64,000 bases of DNA from Streptomyces sp. HmicA12 (GCF_000373565.1 NZ_KB891797.1:282487-346486), one strand, 5' to 3'. Shown: positions 1 to 8,440, counted from the first letter of the stretch. Program-made: numbers and translations. Notes: generated from the sequence alone by a model not told the origin.

Positions 1-145
1 CCCGCGGATGATGACCGAGATCGTGGAGTGCGAGGAGGCCGGGCTGAGGGTGGGCCTCGACCTGGAGGTCCGCTTCCGGGAGGCCGGCGACGGGGAGGGT
101 GCGGTCGTGGTGCCGGTGTTCCGGCCGGTGGCGACCGGGGCGTAA
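1..145 (+). CDS. DUF35 OB-fold protein, C-terminal part only
   Basis: The reading frame enters from before the window and stops at a TAA at 143-145. The visible 47 residues resemble the end of the OB-fold half of DUF35 proteins: a short segment ending in a VRF strand, an acidic loop, then a P-x-FRP tail. DUF35 proteins (zinc ribbon plus OB fold) are small partners of thiolase-like aldolases and acyl-CoA hydratases. That fits the Ltp-type thiolases further on, but this copy is on the opposite strand to the nearest one. The zinc ribbon lies outside the window, so the call rests on the tail alone. Confidence 0.55.
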   Translation, partial: PRMMTEIVECEEAGLRVGLDLEVRFREAGDGEGAVVVPVFRPVATGA

Positions 146-185
146 TGCGGGTGCGTGGGCGTGCGGGCGTCGCCATCATGGGCGG

Positions 186-1079
186 ATGACCACGCCGCCG
201 TCATCGCCTTGTGCCGGAGCCTGGGAACTCACCTCCGATCCGGCGGAGTTCGCGCGCGCCGCCGGGTCCTACCTGCGCTCCGACCGCGCCCTGCACACCG
301 TCCAGCTGAGCGTCCTCGCCGGACTGCTGGCGCACGAGCCGCGGTTCGCCGGAACGCCCCGGGCGCGCTTCGGGGTGTGGCGGAACGGGGCGGGCGAGGT
401 GACGGGGAGCCTCCTGTGGACGCCGCCGTACCAGCTGAACGTGAGCCCGCTCGACGCGGCCGCCGCCGAGCAACTGGTCGCCGCGCTGGACGGGGCCGAA
501 CCGAGGGGTGTGGGCGGCACCGCGGAGGCGACCGAGGCCGTCGCCCGGGCGTGGGCGCGGCGCCGCCCCGGGGTCCGGGTCGAGCGGAGGCTCGCGCAGC
601 GCCTCTACCGCCTGGACCGGCTCACCCCGCCCGAGCCCGGACCCGAGGGACGGGCGCGGGTGGCCGGGGCCGGCGACCTGGAGCTGCTGACCCGCTGGTG
701 CCGGGGGTTCCAGCTGGCTGTCGGGGAGGCGCCCGACGAGGAGCACGCCCGTGCCCTGGCCGAAGGCCGCGTCTCCTACGGAGGGTTCACGCTCTGGGAG
801 GCGACCGACGGCACCCCGCTCTCCCTGGCCGGCCTCCAGCGGCGGACCGCCGGCTCCGTGCGCGTGGGCCCCGTCTACACGCCGGAGCCGCTGCGCGGCC
901 GGGGCTACGCGGCCGCGGCGACCGCCGCCGTGAGCCGCGCCGCGCTGGACGACGGCGCCGACGAGGTCGTCCTCTTCACCGACCTGGCCAACCCGACCAG
1001 CAACGCCCTGTACCAGCGGCTCGGCTACCGGCCCGTGCGGGACTTCGCGGTGCTGAGGTTCACGGCCGCACCGGCGTGA
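186..1079 (+). CDS. GNAT family N-acetyltransferase
   Basis: A 297-residue protein whose C-terminal third is a GNAT acetyl-CoA-binding fold. It has a beta strand (VRVGPVYTPE), the pyrophosphate-binding loop LRGRGYAAAAT, and the late motif DLANPTSNALYQRLGYRPV, which is typical of the family. The N-terminal half is a divergent GNAT-like domain. The substrate cannot be inferred. The ATG at 186 was chosen because the frame upstream of it is Arg/Trp/Cys-rich and not protein-like; a weak GGGCGG lies just before it. It starts 40 bp after the DUF35 end, so cotranscription is possible. Confidence 0.8.
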   Translation: MTTPPSSPCAGAWELTSDPAEFARAAGSYLRSDRALHTVQLSVLAGLLAHEPRFAGTPRARFGVWRNGAGEVTGSLLWTPPYQLNVSPLDAAAAEQLVAALDGAEPRGVGGTAEATEAVARAWARRRPGVRVERRLAQRLYRLDRLTPPEPGPEGRARVAGAGDLELLTRWCRGFQLAVGEAPDEEHARALAEGRVSYGGFTLWEATDGTPLSLAGLQRRTAGSVRVGPVYTPEPLRGRGYAAAATAAVSRAALDDGADEVVLFTDLANPTSNALYQRLGYRPVRDFAVLRFTAAPA

Positions 1080-1082
1080 GTC

Positions 1083-1748
1083 TCACGGCCACAGCAACTC
1101 CTTGGCCCAACCGTCTTCCGTACGGGAGTACTTGAGGCGTACGTGCCGTCGTCGGGCGTCGCCTTGGAAGAACTCCACCTCGTTGGGGGCGAGTTCGTAC
1201 GCCGTCCAGGTCGGCACCGCGGTCTCCGGCGCGCGCTGCGCCAGCTCCCAGGCGGACTGTGATGCCCGGTCCAACTCCTCGTAGGAGGAGAGGTGTTCGC
1301 TCTGGTGGCCCACCAGGGCCGCGGCCAGCGCGCCGGTCGAGCGGGCGTGCAGGTCGGCGTGGGCGACCTCGGCGGGGGCCGTGCGTACGGTGCCGCGGAC
1401 GCGGACCTGGCGGCCGAGGACCGGCCAGTAGAAGCCGAGCGCCGCGTACGGCCGGGCGGCCAGCTGGCGGCCCTTGGCGCTGCCGGAGTGGGAGGCGAAC
1501 TGCCAGCCGTGGTCCGGGTCGGCGCCGTGCAGCATCACCGTGCGGACGTCGGCGCGGCCCTCGGCGTCGGTGGTCGCGAGGGACGGGGTGTGCGGCTCGG
1601 TCTGGCCGGCCGCCACGGCCGCCGCGAACCACTCCACGAACAGCGGGACCGGCTCGGCGGGCGTGGCGGCCGGGTCGAAGGCGGGCAGCTCGGTGTCCCA
1701 GACGCGCAGGGAGCGCAGGAGGGCGTGCAGGTCGGGCTCGGATTCCAT
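1083..1748 (-). CDS. Pyridoxamine 5'-phosphate oxidase-like flavoprotein (PdxH family)
   Basis: A 221-residue member of the PNPOx split-barrel family, close to the usual length of PdxH. Visible landmarks are RTVMLHG (FMN-binding strand), KGRQLAARPYAALGFYW, the segment ARSTGALAAALVGHQSE, and a C-terminal dimerisation segment (VEFFQGDARRRHVRL) corresponding to the EFWQG...RLH motif of PdxH. PdxH oxidises pyridoxine/pyridoxamine phosphate to PLP with FMN. The modified tail (RRRHVRL) leaves room for a related FMN enzyme with another substrate. GACAAT lies 6 nt before the ATG with no Shine-Dalgarno, so a leaderless start is likely. Its 3' end converges with the GNAT gene. Confidence 0.75.
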   Translation of the reverse strand: MESEPDLHALLRSLRVWDTELPAFDPAATPAEPVPLFVEWFAAAVAAGQTEPHTPSLATTDAEGRADVRTVMLHGADPDHGWQFASHSGSAKGRQLAARPYAALGFYWPVLGRQVRVRGTVRTAPAEVAHADLHARSTGALAAALVGHQSEHLSSYEELDRASQSAWELAQRAPETAVPTWTAYELAPNEVEFFQGDARRRHVRLKYSRTEDGWAKELLWP

Positions 1749-1808
1749 GGAGCCATTGTCGCGCCGGGCCGGCCGTCGGGCGCGGTCGGGCGGGCGGACG
1801 GCCGCGGG

Positions 1809-3953
1809 TCAGTCGCGGGTCAGGCCCGCCACGGTGCCGAGCGTCTTCCAGGAGCCCGCCGCGCGCTGCTCGACCCACACGGGGCGGGTGGTGCCCCGGC
1901 CGAGGGAGGCGCGCGTGTAGTCGCCCTGGAGGCCGTTGATCCGGGCGTCCGGGAGGGCCGCCGCGATGTGCTCGCGCGCCTCGGCCGCCCCGGTGTCGTG
2001 CACCGCGCCCGCCCGGAACGCCGCGACGACCGCCTGGGTCGCCTCGTACTCCTCCAGCGCGCCCGGCCGGGTCAGCAGCGGCCGCACCCGGGCGCACCAG
2101 GCCGCGTCCTGGGTGCACTCGCCCTTGCCGAAGGCGCCGGAGGAGACGGTGCGGAAGCGCAGCACCCCCTCGGGCACCGCCTCGCCCTCGTGCCGGGGCG
2201 CGGCGGCGCGGGCGCAGTCGTCGTGGTGGTCGGGGGCGAGGGCGATCGTGCCCCTGAATCCGGCGCGGCGCAGCGCGGTGATGTCGCCGGTTCGGTCCGG
2301 CCGGTCGGCGAGGTGGACGACGTCGGGCCGGGCGTCGGTCAGGAGCCGGCGCAGCGCGCCGTCCCCGAGGGCGTGCGGCGGTGTCGTGTACGTGGCGTAC
2401 GCGTGCCCGGATCCGCCGCTCCCGGCGAACCGCTCGGCCAGCGGCTCCAGGCCCGGTCCCGCGGGGGCCAGGACCCGCTCGGCGTGCCGGACGTCCTCCA
2501 GGTACGCGCCGAACTGCTCGACGGCGTCCGCGGGATCGGCCCCCGACGCCGGTAGGCCCGTCCGGTCCTGGCAGGTGCGCACGGCGGCGGTACCGTCCAT
2601 CAGGCCCGGGGCGCCGGCCGCGGTCCCGATGAGCGCGACGACGTTCGGGTGCCTCCGCGTGAACTCCCGCGTGGAGAGGCGGCCCGCGTACGGCACGGAC
2701 ACGGCCTTCAGCGGCAGCGGTCCCGCGTAGTCGTGCAGGGCCCGCTCGACGACCCCGGTGTCGGCGTCCGCGCCGAGGCCCGCGACGGCGATCTCGAAGG
2801 TGGGCCGGGGACGGCCCGGCCCCTGCTCCCCGCCGCTCAGCGCCGCGGACACGGAGATGCCGGTGGCGGCACAGGCCAGGGCGAGCGCGCCGACGAGGAG
2901 CTTGCGGCGACGGGGGAAGCGGGGCCCGGGCGGCACGACGGGCGCCGACTTCCGGGTGTCCGGGGCCGGAACCACGGCCGGTGCCGGTGCCGGTGCCGGT
3001 GCCGGGACGGGCGCGGGAGCCGCCGCCTGTGCCGAAGCGGTGCGCGCCGAAACCGTCCGCGCCGGAGTGGGGGACCCCGCCACCGGTGTCCGCATCTCCT
3101 CCAGGATCCCGTCGAGCAGAGCCGCCACCGCCGCCGCGTCGGTCGGCCGGTCCTCGGCCCGCTTCGCCATCAGCGCGGCGATCAACTCGTCCACGGACGT
3201 CGGGACTTCGGCCCGGGCCCGGCTCGGCCTCACCGGGGTGTCGTGCAGGTGGTTGTACATCACCCCGGCGGCCGGACCGTTGAACGGGGGCCGCCCCACG
3301 AGGAGTTCGTGGAGCACGCACCCGAGCGCGTACAGGTCGATGCGTCCGTCGCCCGGCTCCTGCCGGAACCGCTCCGGCGCCATGTAGAGCACGCTCCCGA
3401 TCGGCAGCGTGCCGGTCCTGGTCAGCCGGGTCGCGGCCTCCGCGCCCTCCAGGAACGCGGCGATCCCGAAGTCGAGGATCTTGACGGCGCCCGGATCGCC
3501 GGGCGTGACCATGATGTTGCCGGGCTTGATGTCCCGGTGCACGATCCCGGCGGCGTGCGCGGCGGCCAGCCCGAGCGCGGTCTGCCGCGCCCACTCCAGC
3601 GCCTGCTCCACGGGGGCGCGCACCTCCCGCCGCAGGACCTCCTGCAGCGATGCGCCGCCCACCAACTCCATCACCAGGTAGGGGACTTCGGGTCCCGTGC
3701 CGTCGTCGGTCCCGTGGTCGTGCACCGTCACGACGTACGGACTCGACAGCGCGGCGACCGCCCGGGCCTCCCGCCGGAACCGGCGCAGCAGCTCCTGCCG
3801 TTCGCCCGCCTCGATGTCGTCCGGCGGCGCGAACAGCTTCAGGGCGACCAGCCGGCCGAGATCCTCGTCCCGGGCGCGCCAGACCTGCCCCATGCCACCG
3901 GAACCGATGGTCTCCAGGAGCCGATACCGTCCGCTGAGCACGCGTCCCCGCAC
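1809..3953 (-). CDS. Receptor-like Ser/Thr protein kinase with extracellular ligand-binding-like domain
   Basis: A Hanks-type kinase of about 714 residues. N-terminal kinase domain (about 10-275): Gly-rich loop GSGGMGQVW, VALKLF lysine, catalytic loop HRDIKPGN, DFG, and APE-like YMAPERF. An Ala/Pro linker follows (PAPAPAPAPA, encoded by 6-bp GCCGGT repeats near 2980-3005). One membrane helix (LLVGALALACAATGISV) leads to an extracytoplasmic domain of about 330 residues. That domain begins FEIAVAGLG and contains VVALIGTAAG, resembling type 1 periplasmic binding proteins (branched-chain amino acid receptor fold). This suggests a ligand-sensing kinase. The start is uncertain: GTG at 3953 lies 8 nt after TAGCGT, and a TTG at 3983 in the same frame is the alternative. 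Confidence 0.85.
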   Translation of the reverse strand: MRGRVLSGRYRLLETIGSGGMGQVWRARDEDLGRLVALKLFAPPDDIEAGERQELLRRFRREARAVAALSSPYVVTVHDHGTDDGTGPEVPYLVMELVGGASLQEVLRREVRAPVEQALEWARQTALGLAAAHAAGIVHRDIKPGNIMVTPGDPGAVKILDFGIAAFLEGAEAATRLTRTGTLPIGSVLYMAPERFRQEPGDGRIDLYALGCVLHELLVGRPPFNGPAAGVMYNHLHDTPVRPSRARAEVPTSVDELIAALMAKRAEDRPTDAAAVAALLDGILEEMRTPVAGSPTPARTVSARTASAQAAAPAPVPAPAPAPAPAVVPAPDTRKSAPVVPPGPRFPRRRKLLVGALALACAATGISVSAALSGGEQGPGRPRPTFEIAVAGLGADADTGVVERALHDYAGPLPLKAVSVPYAGRLSTREFTRRHPNVVALIGTAAGAPGLMDGTAAVRTCQDRTGLPASGADPADAVEQFGAYLEDVRHAERVLAPAGPGLEPLAERFAGSGGSGHAYATYTTPPHALGDGALRRLLTDARPDVVHLADRPDRTGDITALRRAGFRGTIALAPDHHDDCARAAAPRHEGEAVPEGVLRFRTVSSGAFGKGECTQDAAWCARVRPLLTRPGALEEYEATQAVVAAFRAGAVHDTGAAEAREHIAAALPDARINGLQGDYTRASLGRGTTRPVWVEQRAAGSWKTLGTVAGLTRD

Positions 3954-4043
3954 AGCGTTCGACGCTAAGCCCGGAACCGACAACTCCCCATCACGAGACG
4001 TGCGTTCATCCGTAACGGTTTCGGCTCGGCGGTGGAGACCTGC

Positions 4044-4631
4044 CTACCGGGCCCGGGCGCCGCCGACCACGTCGAAGACCTGCTTCTGCACCCCGTTGGC
4101 GTACGCCTCGTGCTCCACCAGCTTCAGCTTCTGGGCGTCCTTGTCCGAGTCGCTGAACAGCCGCTTGCCGGCGCCGAGCAGCAGCGGGAAGACGAGCAGG
4201 TGGTAGCGGTCGATCAGGCCCGCGTCGGACAGCGCCCGGTTCAGGCGCGCGCTGCCGTGCACGATGATCGGGCCGCCCTCGGTCCGCTTCAGGGCGGCGA
4301 CGTCGTCGAGGGAACGCAGGATCGTGGTGTCGCCCCAGTCCGTCACCAGGTCGCTGTCCTTGAGGGTGGTGGAGACGACGTACTTCGGCAGCGTCCGGTA
4401 GCGGGCGAACTCCTCCATGCCAGGCCACACCGGGCTGAACGCCTCGTAGCTGACCCGGCCGAGCAGCATCGCGCCGGCCTCCTCCTGCTCCCGGCCCTTG
4501 ATCTCGAAGGCCTCGGGGAGGAACTCGACGTCCTTGAACGTCCACCCGGAGTTCCGGTACCCCTCCTCGCCGCCCGGCGCCTCCACGACGCCGTCGAGCG
4601 AGACGAAGGCGGTGCTGATGAGCGTACGCAT
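4044..4631 (-). CDS. Dihydrofolate reductase-fold family protein (RibD C-terminal type)
   Basis: A 195-residue protein with the RibD_C/DHFR fold. It begins MRTLISTAFVSLDGVVEAPG, and has the NADPH-site segments GAMLLGRVSYE and GGPIIVHGSARLNRAL, ending with the LLLGAGKRLF loop. Such proteins are small NADPH-dependent reductases of unknown substrate, common in Streptomyces and distinct from true folate DHFR. The Shine-Dalgarno GGGAGA precedes the ATG at 4631. It sits alone between the kinase gene and the thiolase, all on the minus strand. Confidence 0.85.
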   Translation of the reverse strand: MRTLISTAFVSLDGVVEAPGGEEGYRNSGWTFKDVEFLPEAFEIKGREQEEAGAMLLGRVSYEAFSPVWPGMEEFARYRTLPKYVVSTTLKDSDLVTDWGDTTILRSLDDVAALKRTEGGPIIVHGSARLNRALSDAGLIDRYHLLVFPLLLGAGKRLFSDSDKDAQKLKLVEHEAYANGVQKQVFDVVGGARAR

Positions 4632-4723
4632 GAGAGGTCTCCCGGTGTGGTGGAGCTGTATCGACGCCCATCATGACCGGGGTCCCCGGGAGAACTCATC
4701 GGTGCCGACGGAAACCGGCCCGG

Positions 4724-5893
4724 TCACTCGCGGCCGAGTACCACCGTTCCCGACGAGCAGAACCAGCCGCCCGTGCCCGAGGCCACCGCGAGCGCGGGCG
4801 GTGAGCCGTCCGCGCGCCGCACCTGATGTCCGCCCGCCTCGCCGCGCAGCTGCCGCACGGCCTCCACGAGCAGGAACAGGCCGCGCATGCCCGGGTGCTG
4901 GGCGGAGAGGCCGCCGCCGTCGGTGTTGGTCGGCAGCTCGCCGTCCCGCAGCAGCCGCCCCTTCTCGACGAACGAGCCGCCCTCGCCCTTCGCGCAGAAC
5001 CCGAGGTCCTCAAGGGTCACGAGCGTCATGTACGTGAAGGCGTCGTAGATCTCCGCGATGTCGATCTCGTCGGGCCGCACCCCGGCCCGCTCGAACGCGA
5101 GGCGGCCGCTGACCGCGGCGGGGGAGACCGTGAAGTCGTCCCACTCGGACATGGTGGTGTGCGAGACGTGCTCGCCCGAACCCAGCACCCAGACCGGCGA
5201 GGTGGCGCAGTCCCGCACCAGGTCCTCGGCGACCATCAGCACCGCGGCGCCGCCGTCGGAGCGTATGCAGCAGTGCAGCTTGGTGAACGGGTCGGCGATC
5301 ATCGGCCCGGCCAGCACGTCGTCGACCGTGATCGGGTCGCGGAACATGGCGTCGGGGTTCGCGGCCGCGTTCTGCCGTGCCTGGACCGCGACCTGGGCGA
5401 GCTGGTCGAGGGTGGTCCCGTATGCGTGCATGTGGCGGCGGGCCGCCATCGCGTACTTGGCGACGAGGGTGTGGCCGTAGGGCACCTCGAACTGGAGCGG
5501 GCCGCGCGCGCCGAAGCTCAGGTTCGACGTGCGCCGCCCGGCCTTGATGTCGGCGCGGGCCGTCGATCCGTACACCAGGAGGACGGCGCGGGCGTGCCCG
5601 GCGGCGATGGCGTCCGCCGCGTGTGCCGCCATCACCTCCCAGGTGGATCCGCCCACCGAAGTGGAGTCCACCCAGCGGGGTTTGAGCCCCAGGTACTCGG
5701 CGACCTCGACCGGCGCGAGCGTGCCGAGCCCGGCGCTCGCGACCCCGTCGACCAGGTCGGGGGTGAGGCCCGCGTCGGCCAGCGCCCTGCGGGCGGCCTG
5801 GGCGTGCAGGGCGTAGGGGGTGGCTTCGTCGACGCGCCCGCAGTCGGAGAGGGCTATGCCGGTGATGGCAGCCTTGGTTCGTGGCCCAGTCAT
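4724..5893 (-). CDS. SCP-x/Ltp-type thiolase family protein (lipid-transfer thiolase or aldolase)
   Basis: A 389-residue thiolase-fold protein starting RTKAAITGIALSD. Where degradative thiolases have the nucleophilic Cys it reads STSVGGSTWEV, with no Cys. It keeps the YDAFT tyrosine motif, FCAKGEGGSF, and a C-terminal SGTGGWFCSSG segment. This pattern matches Ltp-type retro-aldol enzymes that cleave side-chain acyl-CoAs in steroid degradation, often with a DUF35 partner. The ATG at 5893 has no Shine-Dalgarno. A TACCGT -10-like element sits 7 nt before it and inside the inverted repeat at 5898-5912, so regulated leaderless transcription is inferred. It diverges from the acyl-CoA dehydrogenase operon. 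Confidence 0.8.
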   Translation of the reverse strand: MTGPRTKAAITGIALSDCGRVDEATPYALHAQAARRALADAGLTPDLVDGVASAGLGTLAPVEVAEYLGLKPRWVDSTSVGGSTWEVMAAHAADAIAAGHARAVLLVYGSTARADIKAGRRTSNLSFGARGPLQFEVPYGHTLVAKYAMAARRHMHAYGTTLDQLAQVAVQARQNAAANPDAMFRDPITVDDVLAGPMIADPFTKLHCCIRSDGGAAVLMVAEDLVRDCATSPVWVLGSGEHVSHTTMSEWDDFTVSPAAVSGRLAFERAGVRPDEIDIAEIYDAFTYMTLVTLEDLGFCAKGEGGSFVEKGRLLRDGELPTNTDGGGLSAQHPGMRGLFLLVEAVRQLRGEAGGHQVRRADGSPPALAVASGTGGWFCSSGTVVLGRE

Positions 5894-5897
5894 AGAT

Positions 5898-5912
5898 CTG
5901 ACGGTACATCAG
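5898..5912. promoter_or_regulatory. Putative operator, CTGAC-N5-ATCAG
   Basis: An inverted repeat (CTGAC, 5-bp spacer GGTAC, ATCAG) immediately upstream of the thiolase start at 5893, overlapping its presumed -10. Including flanking bases, GATCTGA/TCAGATC gives perfect 7-bp arms (5895-5915). It has the same layout as 5991-6005, 15222-15236 and 15249-15263. The binding protein is unknown; the TetR gene at 7793-8440 is the nearest candidate. Confidence 0.6.
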
Positions 5913-5927
5913 ATCCGCTGGTCCGTA

Positions 5928-5942
5928 AGGGGCGCGGGGAAC
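5928..5942 (+). repeat. Fragment of the common Streptomyces intergenic repeat
   Basis: AGGGGCGCGGGGAAC is identical to 15 nt of one arm of the long inverted repeat near 12113-12132. Only one arm is present here, between the two putative operators, so it looks like a degenerate copy. Confidence 0.5.
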
Positions 5943-5990
5943 GAATCGGGAGGCGGAAAGGTATGGGCATGCTCGCCCCCCGGCCTTAAC

Positions 5991-6005
5991 ATGACGCCCC
6001 GTCAG
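5991..6005. promoter_or_regulatory. Putative operator, ATGAC-N5-GTCAG
   Basis: An inverted repeat ATGAC-GCCCC-GTCAG directly upstream of the Shine-Dalgarno (GAAAGGGG) of the acyl-CoA dehydrogenase gene. It differs in one arm base from the CTGAC-N5-GTCAG sites at 15222 and 15249. Its position suits repression at or just downstream of the transcription start. Confidence 0.55.
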
Positions 6006-6017
6006 AAAGGGGCTCGC

Positions 6018-7226
6018 ATGGACGCCACGTTCACCGAGGAACAGCAGGAGATCCGCCGCACCCTGCGCGAACTCACCACCAAACGCTGCACCCCGGACGA
6101 CGTCAAAGCCGCCACCCGCACCCCGGCAGGCCACGACCTCGCCCTGTGGGGCGCACTCGGCACCGAGCTCGGCCTGCCGGGACTCGCCCTGCCCGAACGG
6201 TACGGCGGGGTCGGCGCCACCATGACGGAACTGGCTCTGGCGGAGGAGGAGTTGGGCCGGGTCCTCGCGCCCACCCCGCTGCTCGCGACCAGCGGACTCG
6301 CCGCCCCGCTGATCACCGCACTCGGCACCGAGGACCAGCGCGAGACCCTGCTCCCGCGCCTCGCCGACGGCAGCCTCAGCGCGGCGCTCGCCGTCCCCGG
6401 CACCGGCCTGGCCACGGCCCTCGGCCTGGTCGCCGACAACGCGGGCGACTGGGCGGGCGGCGGCCGCGCCGGCGGCGTCCAGGCCCGCCGGGCCGAGGGT
6501 GCCTGGCGCCTGTACGGGCAGGCCGAGCAGGTCCTCGACGGACACAGCGCGGGCCTGCTCCTGGTCGCCGCGCACACCGGCGGCTTCGCCCGGTCCCGGA
6601 CGCTGCTGTTCCTCGTACGGGAGGACGCGCCCGGACTCGTCCGCACCCGGCAGACGTCACTCGACGAGACCCGGCCCCAGGCCCGGGTCGAACTGCGCGA
6701 CGTGGAAGCCGAGTTGCTGGGCGCGGGGGACAGCGAGGGCACCGTCGTGCTCGGCGCGCTCGCCGCGACCGGCGACACCGCCGCCACCCTGCTCGCCGCC
6801 GAGGCGGTCGGCGCCGCCGAACGAGCCCTGGAGCGCACGGTCGAGTACGTCAAGGAGCGCGAGCAGTTCGGCCGCCCCGTCGGCTCCTTCCAGGCGGTCA
6901 AGCACCGCCTCGCCGACGTGTACGTACAGGTGCAGGCGGCACGCTCGGCCGCCTACTACGCGGCGTGGGCGGCCGGCGCCGCCGAGCCGGAGCGGGTCGG
7001 CGGGCTCGCGCTCGCCCAGGCCCTGGAGGCGCTGCGCACCGCCGCGGGGGAGGCCGTGCAGCTGCACGGCGGGATCGGCTTCACCTGGGAGCACGACGCG
7101 CACCTGTACCTGAAGCGGGCCGCGGGCGACGAGCTGCTCTTCGGCCCGGTCCATATGCTGCGGGCCCGGGCCGCGCAGGCGGCCGACCTGTTCGAGAGCG
7201 CCGCGGCGGCGGAGGTGAGTGCGTGA
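6018..7226 (+). CDS. Acyl-CoA dehydrogenase family protein
   Basis: A 402-residue acyl-CoA dehydrogenase with the all-alpha N-terminal domain (FTEEQQEIRRTLREL), a middle beta domain (about 120-230), and a C-terminal helical domain containing REQFGRPVGSFQAVKHRLAD and LHGGIGFTWEHDAHLYLKRA. It introduces an alpha,beta double bond into an acyl-CoA using FAD. Compared with short-chain enzymes the middle domain is divergent, as in the FadE proteins of actinobacterial sterol pathways, some of which work as heterotetramers. No second FadE lies beside it. Start at 6018 with GAAAGGGG upstream. Its stop TGA overlaps the ATG of the next gene by one base. Confidence 0.87.
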   Translation: MDATFTEEQQEIRRTLRELTTKRCTPDDVKAATRTPAGHDLALWGALGTELGLPGLALPERYGGVGATMTELALAEEELGRVLAPTPLLATSGLAAPLITALGTEDQRETLLPRLADGSLSAALAVPGTGLATALGLVADNAGDWAGGGRAGGVQARRAEGAWRLYGQAEQVLDGHSAGLLLVAAHTGGFARSRTLLFLVREDAPGLVRTRQTSLDETRPQARVELRDVEAELLGAGDSEGTVVLGALAATGDTAATLLAAEAVGAAERALERTVEYVKEREQFGRPVGSFQAVKHRLADVYVQVQAARSAAYYAAWAAGAAEPERVGGLALAQALEALRTAAGEAVQLHGGIGFTWEHDAHLYLKRAAGDELLFGPVHMLRARAAQAADLFESAAAAEVSA

Positions 7227-7702
7227 TGGCCCCGCCAGGGATCAAGATCGTCCAGAAGGTCTCCTCGACGCGGACCTTCGCCCGGGTGGCCCCGCACGTC
7301 ATCCCGGCCCTCGACCGTGCTGTACACCGTCTGACCAGGGGAAAGGTGCTGCTGAGCGCCCAGATGCTGCCCGGGGTCGTGCTCCGGGCGCGTGGCGCGA
7401 AGAGCGGTGTCGAGCGGCGCACGCCCCTCGCGTGCATGCCCGAGAAGGAGGGGACCTGGCTGCTGGTCGGGTCCAATTTCGGGCGGCCCGGCCATCCGGC
7501 CTGGACGGCGAATCTGCTCGCCCACCCGGACGCCGAGATCAGCTGGCGCGGGGAGGACGTGCCGGTCACCGCGCGGCTGCTCAACTCCGCCGAACGGGAG
7601 GAGGCGTGGGCGGCGGCGCTGAAGTTCTGGCCGCCGTACGCGGCCTACCAGGAGCGCGTGGAGCGGGAGATCAGGCTGTTCCGCCTGGAGCGACGCCCGT
7701 AA
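7226..7702 (+). CDS. Nitroreductase-family deazaflavin-dependent oxidoreductase (Ddn/DUF385 type)
   Basis: A 158-residue split-barrel protein of the F420-dependent Ddn-like family. Typical segments are VLRARGAKSGVERRTPLACMPE, TWLLVGSNFGRPGHPAWTANLLAHPDAEI, and a final KFWPPYAAYQERVEREIRLFRLE. Family members reduce quinones or enones with F420H2, a cofactor that streptomycetes make. It is translationally coupled to the acyl-CoA dehydrogenase (TGATG overlap at 7224-7228), so it probably acts on an intermediate of the same pathway. The operon ends at the hairpin at 7709-7745. Confidence 0.85.
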   Translation: MAPPGIKIVQKVSSTRTFARVAPHVIPALDRAVHRLTRGKVLLSAQMLPGVVLRARGAKSGVERRTPLACMPEKEGTWLLVGSNFGRPGHPAWTANLLAHPDAEISWRGEDVPVTARLLNSAEREEAWAAALKFWPPYAAYQERVEREIRLFRLERRP

Positions 7703-7708
7703 CGGCAA

Positions 7709-7745
7709 CGGCGGCGGTTCACGATGAGCACGCGAACCGCCGCCG
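7709..7745. terminator. Convergent terminator hairpin
   Basis: A 12-bp stem (7709-7720 with 7734-7745; GGCGGCGGTTC/GAACCGCCGCC core) and a 13-nt loop, just after the stop of the deazaflavin oxidoreductase and before the convergent TetR gene end. Confidence 0.7.
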
Positions 7746-7792
7746 CACGACAGAACCAGTAAGAGCCAGTCAGGACCAGGAAGCCGCGGGAG

Positions 7793-8440
7793 CTACTTCG
7801 TCGGCTTCTTCCCGGTCACACCCAGATGCACCAACAGCGCCAGATTCGGCTTGAGTTCGGCCTGCTTGACGCCCCAGCTCTGGAAGCCCTTCTGGTGCGA
7901 GGCGACCGCCGCGAGCATCGCGACCAGCGAACCGGCGACCGCCGCCGGGCTCACGTCCTTGTCGACCTTGCCCTTGTCCTGGAGCTCCTTGACGGCGTCG
8001 ACAAGGGAGTTGTTCACCGAGTTCAGGATCTTCATGCGGAGCTTGTAGAACCGCTTGTCGCCCTCGGCCGCACCGAGGTCGACGACGCGCAGGATCGCGT
8101 CGTTGCGGCGCCAGAACTCCAGGAAACCGTCCACGAGTTCCTGCGCCGTCGTCCAGCCGGCCTTGCCGACCCAGGAGCGGTCGGCGACCAGACCGGTCAA
8201 CTCGGCACCCTCGGTGGCCATTTGCTCGGCGATCTCCAGGACGGCGCCCTCGACGTCCGGGAAGTACTGGTAGAAGGTCGCGGGCGAAGTGCCCGCCTTT
8301 CGCGCGACATCAATGACTTTGACGTCCCGGTAGGGCGAGGAGCTGAGCATCTCGCCGAGGCATTCGAGCAGCTTCTGACGTGTTGCCTGACCACGCCGTC
8401 CGGCCACACGGCCGTCGACGGTACGTACTTGTCCTGTCAT
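7793..8440 (-). CDS. TetR family transcriptional regulator
   Basis: A 215-residue TetR protein. The N-terminal helix-turn-helix (about 18-65) reads GQATRQKLLECLGEML... VIDVARKAGTSPATFYQYFPDVEGA, followed by an alpha-helical ligand domain (about 75-205) and a basic tail GKKPTK. TAAGCT lies 6 nt before the ATG with no Shine-Dalgarno, so it is probably leaderless. It lies between an acyl-CoA operon (convergent) and the VOC-afsK pair (divergent). It could control itself through the inverted repeat at 8571-8584, the CTGAC-N5-GTCAG catabolic sites, or both; the sequence does not decide. Confidence 0.88.
   Translation of the reverse strand: MTGQVRTVDGRVAGRRGQATRQKLLECLGEMLSSSPYRDVKVIDVARKAGTSPATFYQYFPDVEGAVLEIAEQMATEGAELTGLVADRSWVGKAGWTTAQELVDGFLEFWRRNDAILRVVDLGAAEGDKRFYKLRMKILNSVNNSLVDAVKELQDKGKVDKDVSPAAVAGSLVAMLAAVASHQKGFQSWGVKQAELKPNLALLVHLGVTGKKPTK

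Noticed and set aside
2975..3005. Tandem GCCGGT repeat as a mobile or regulatory repeat
   Set aside because: It simply encodes the Ala-Pro linker of the receptor-like kinase.
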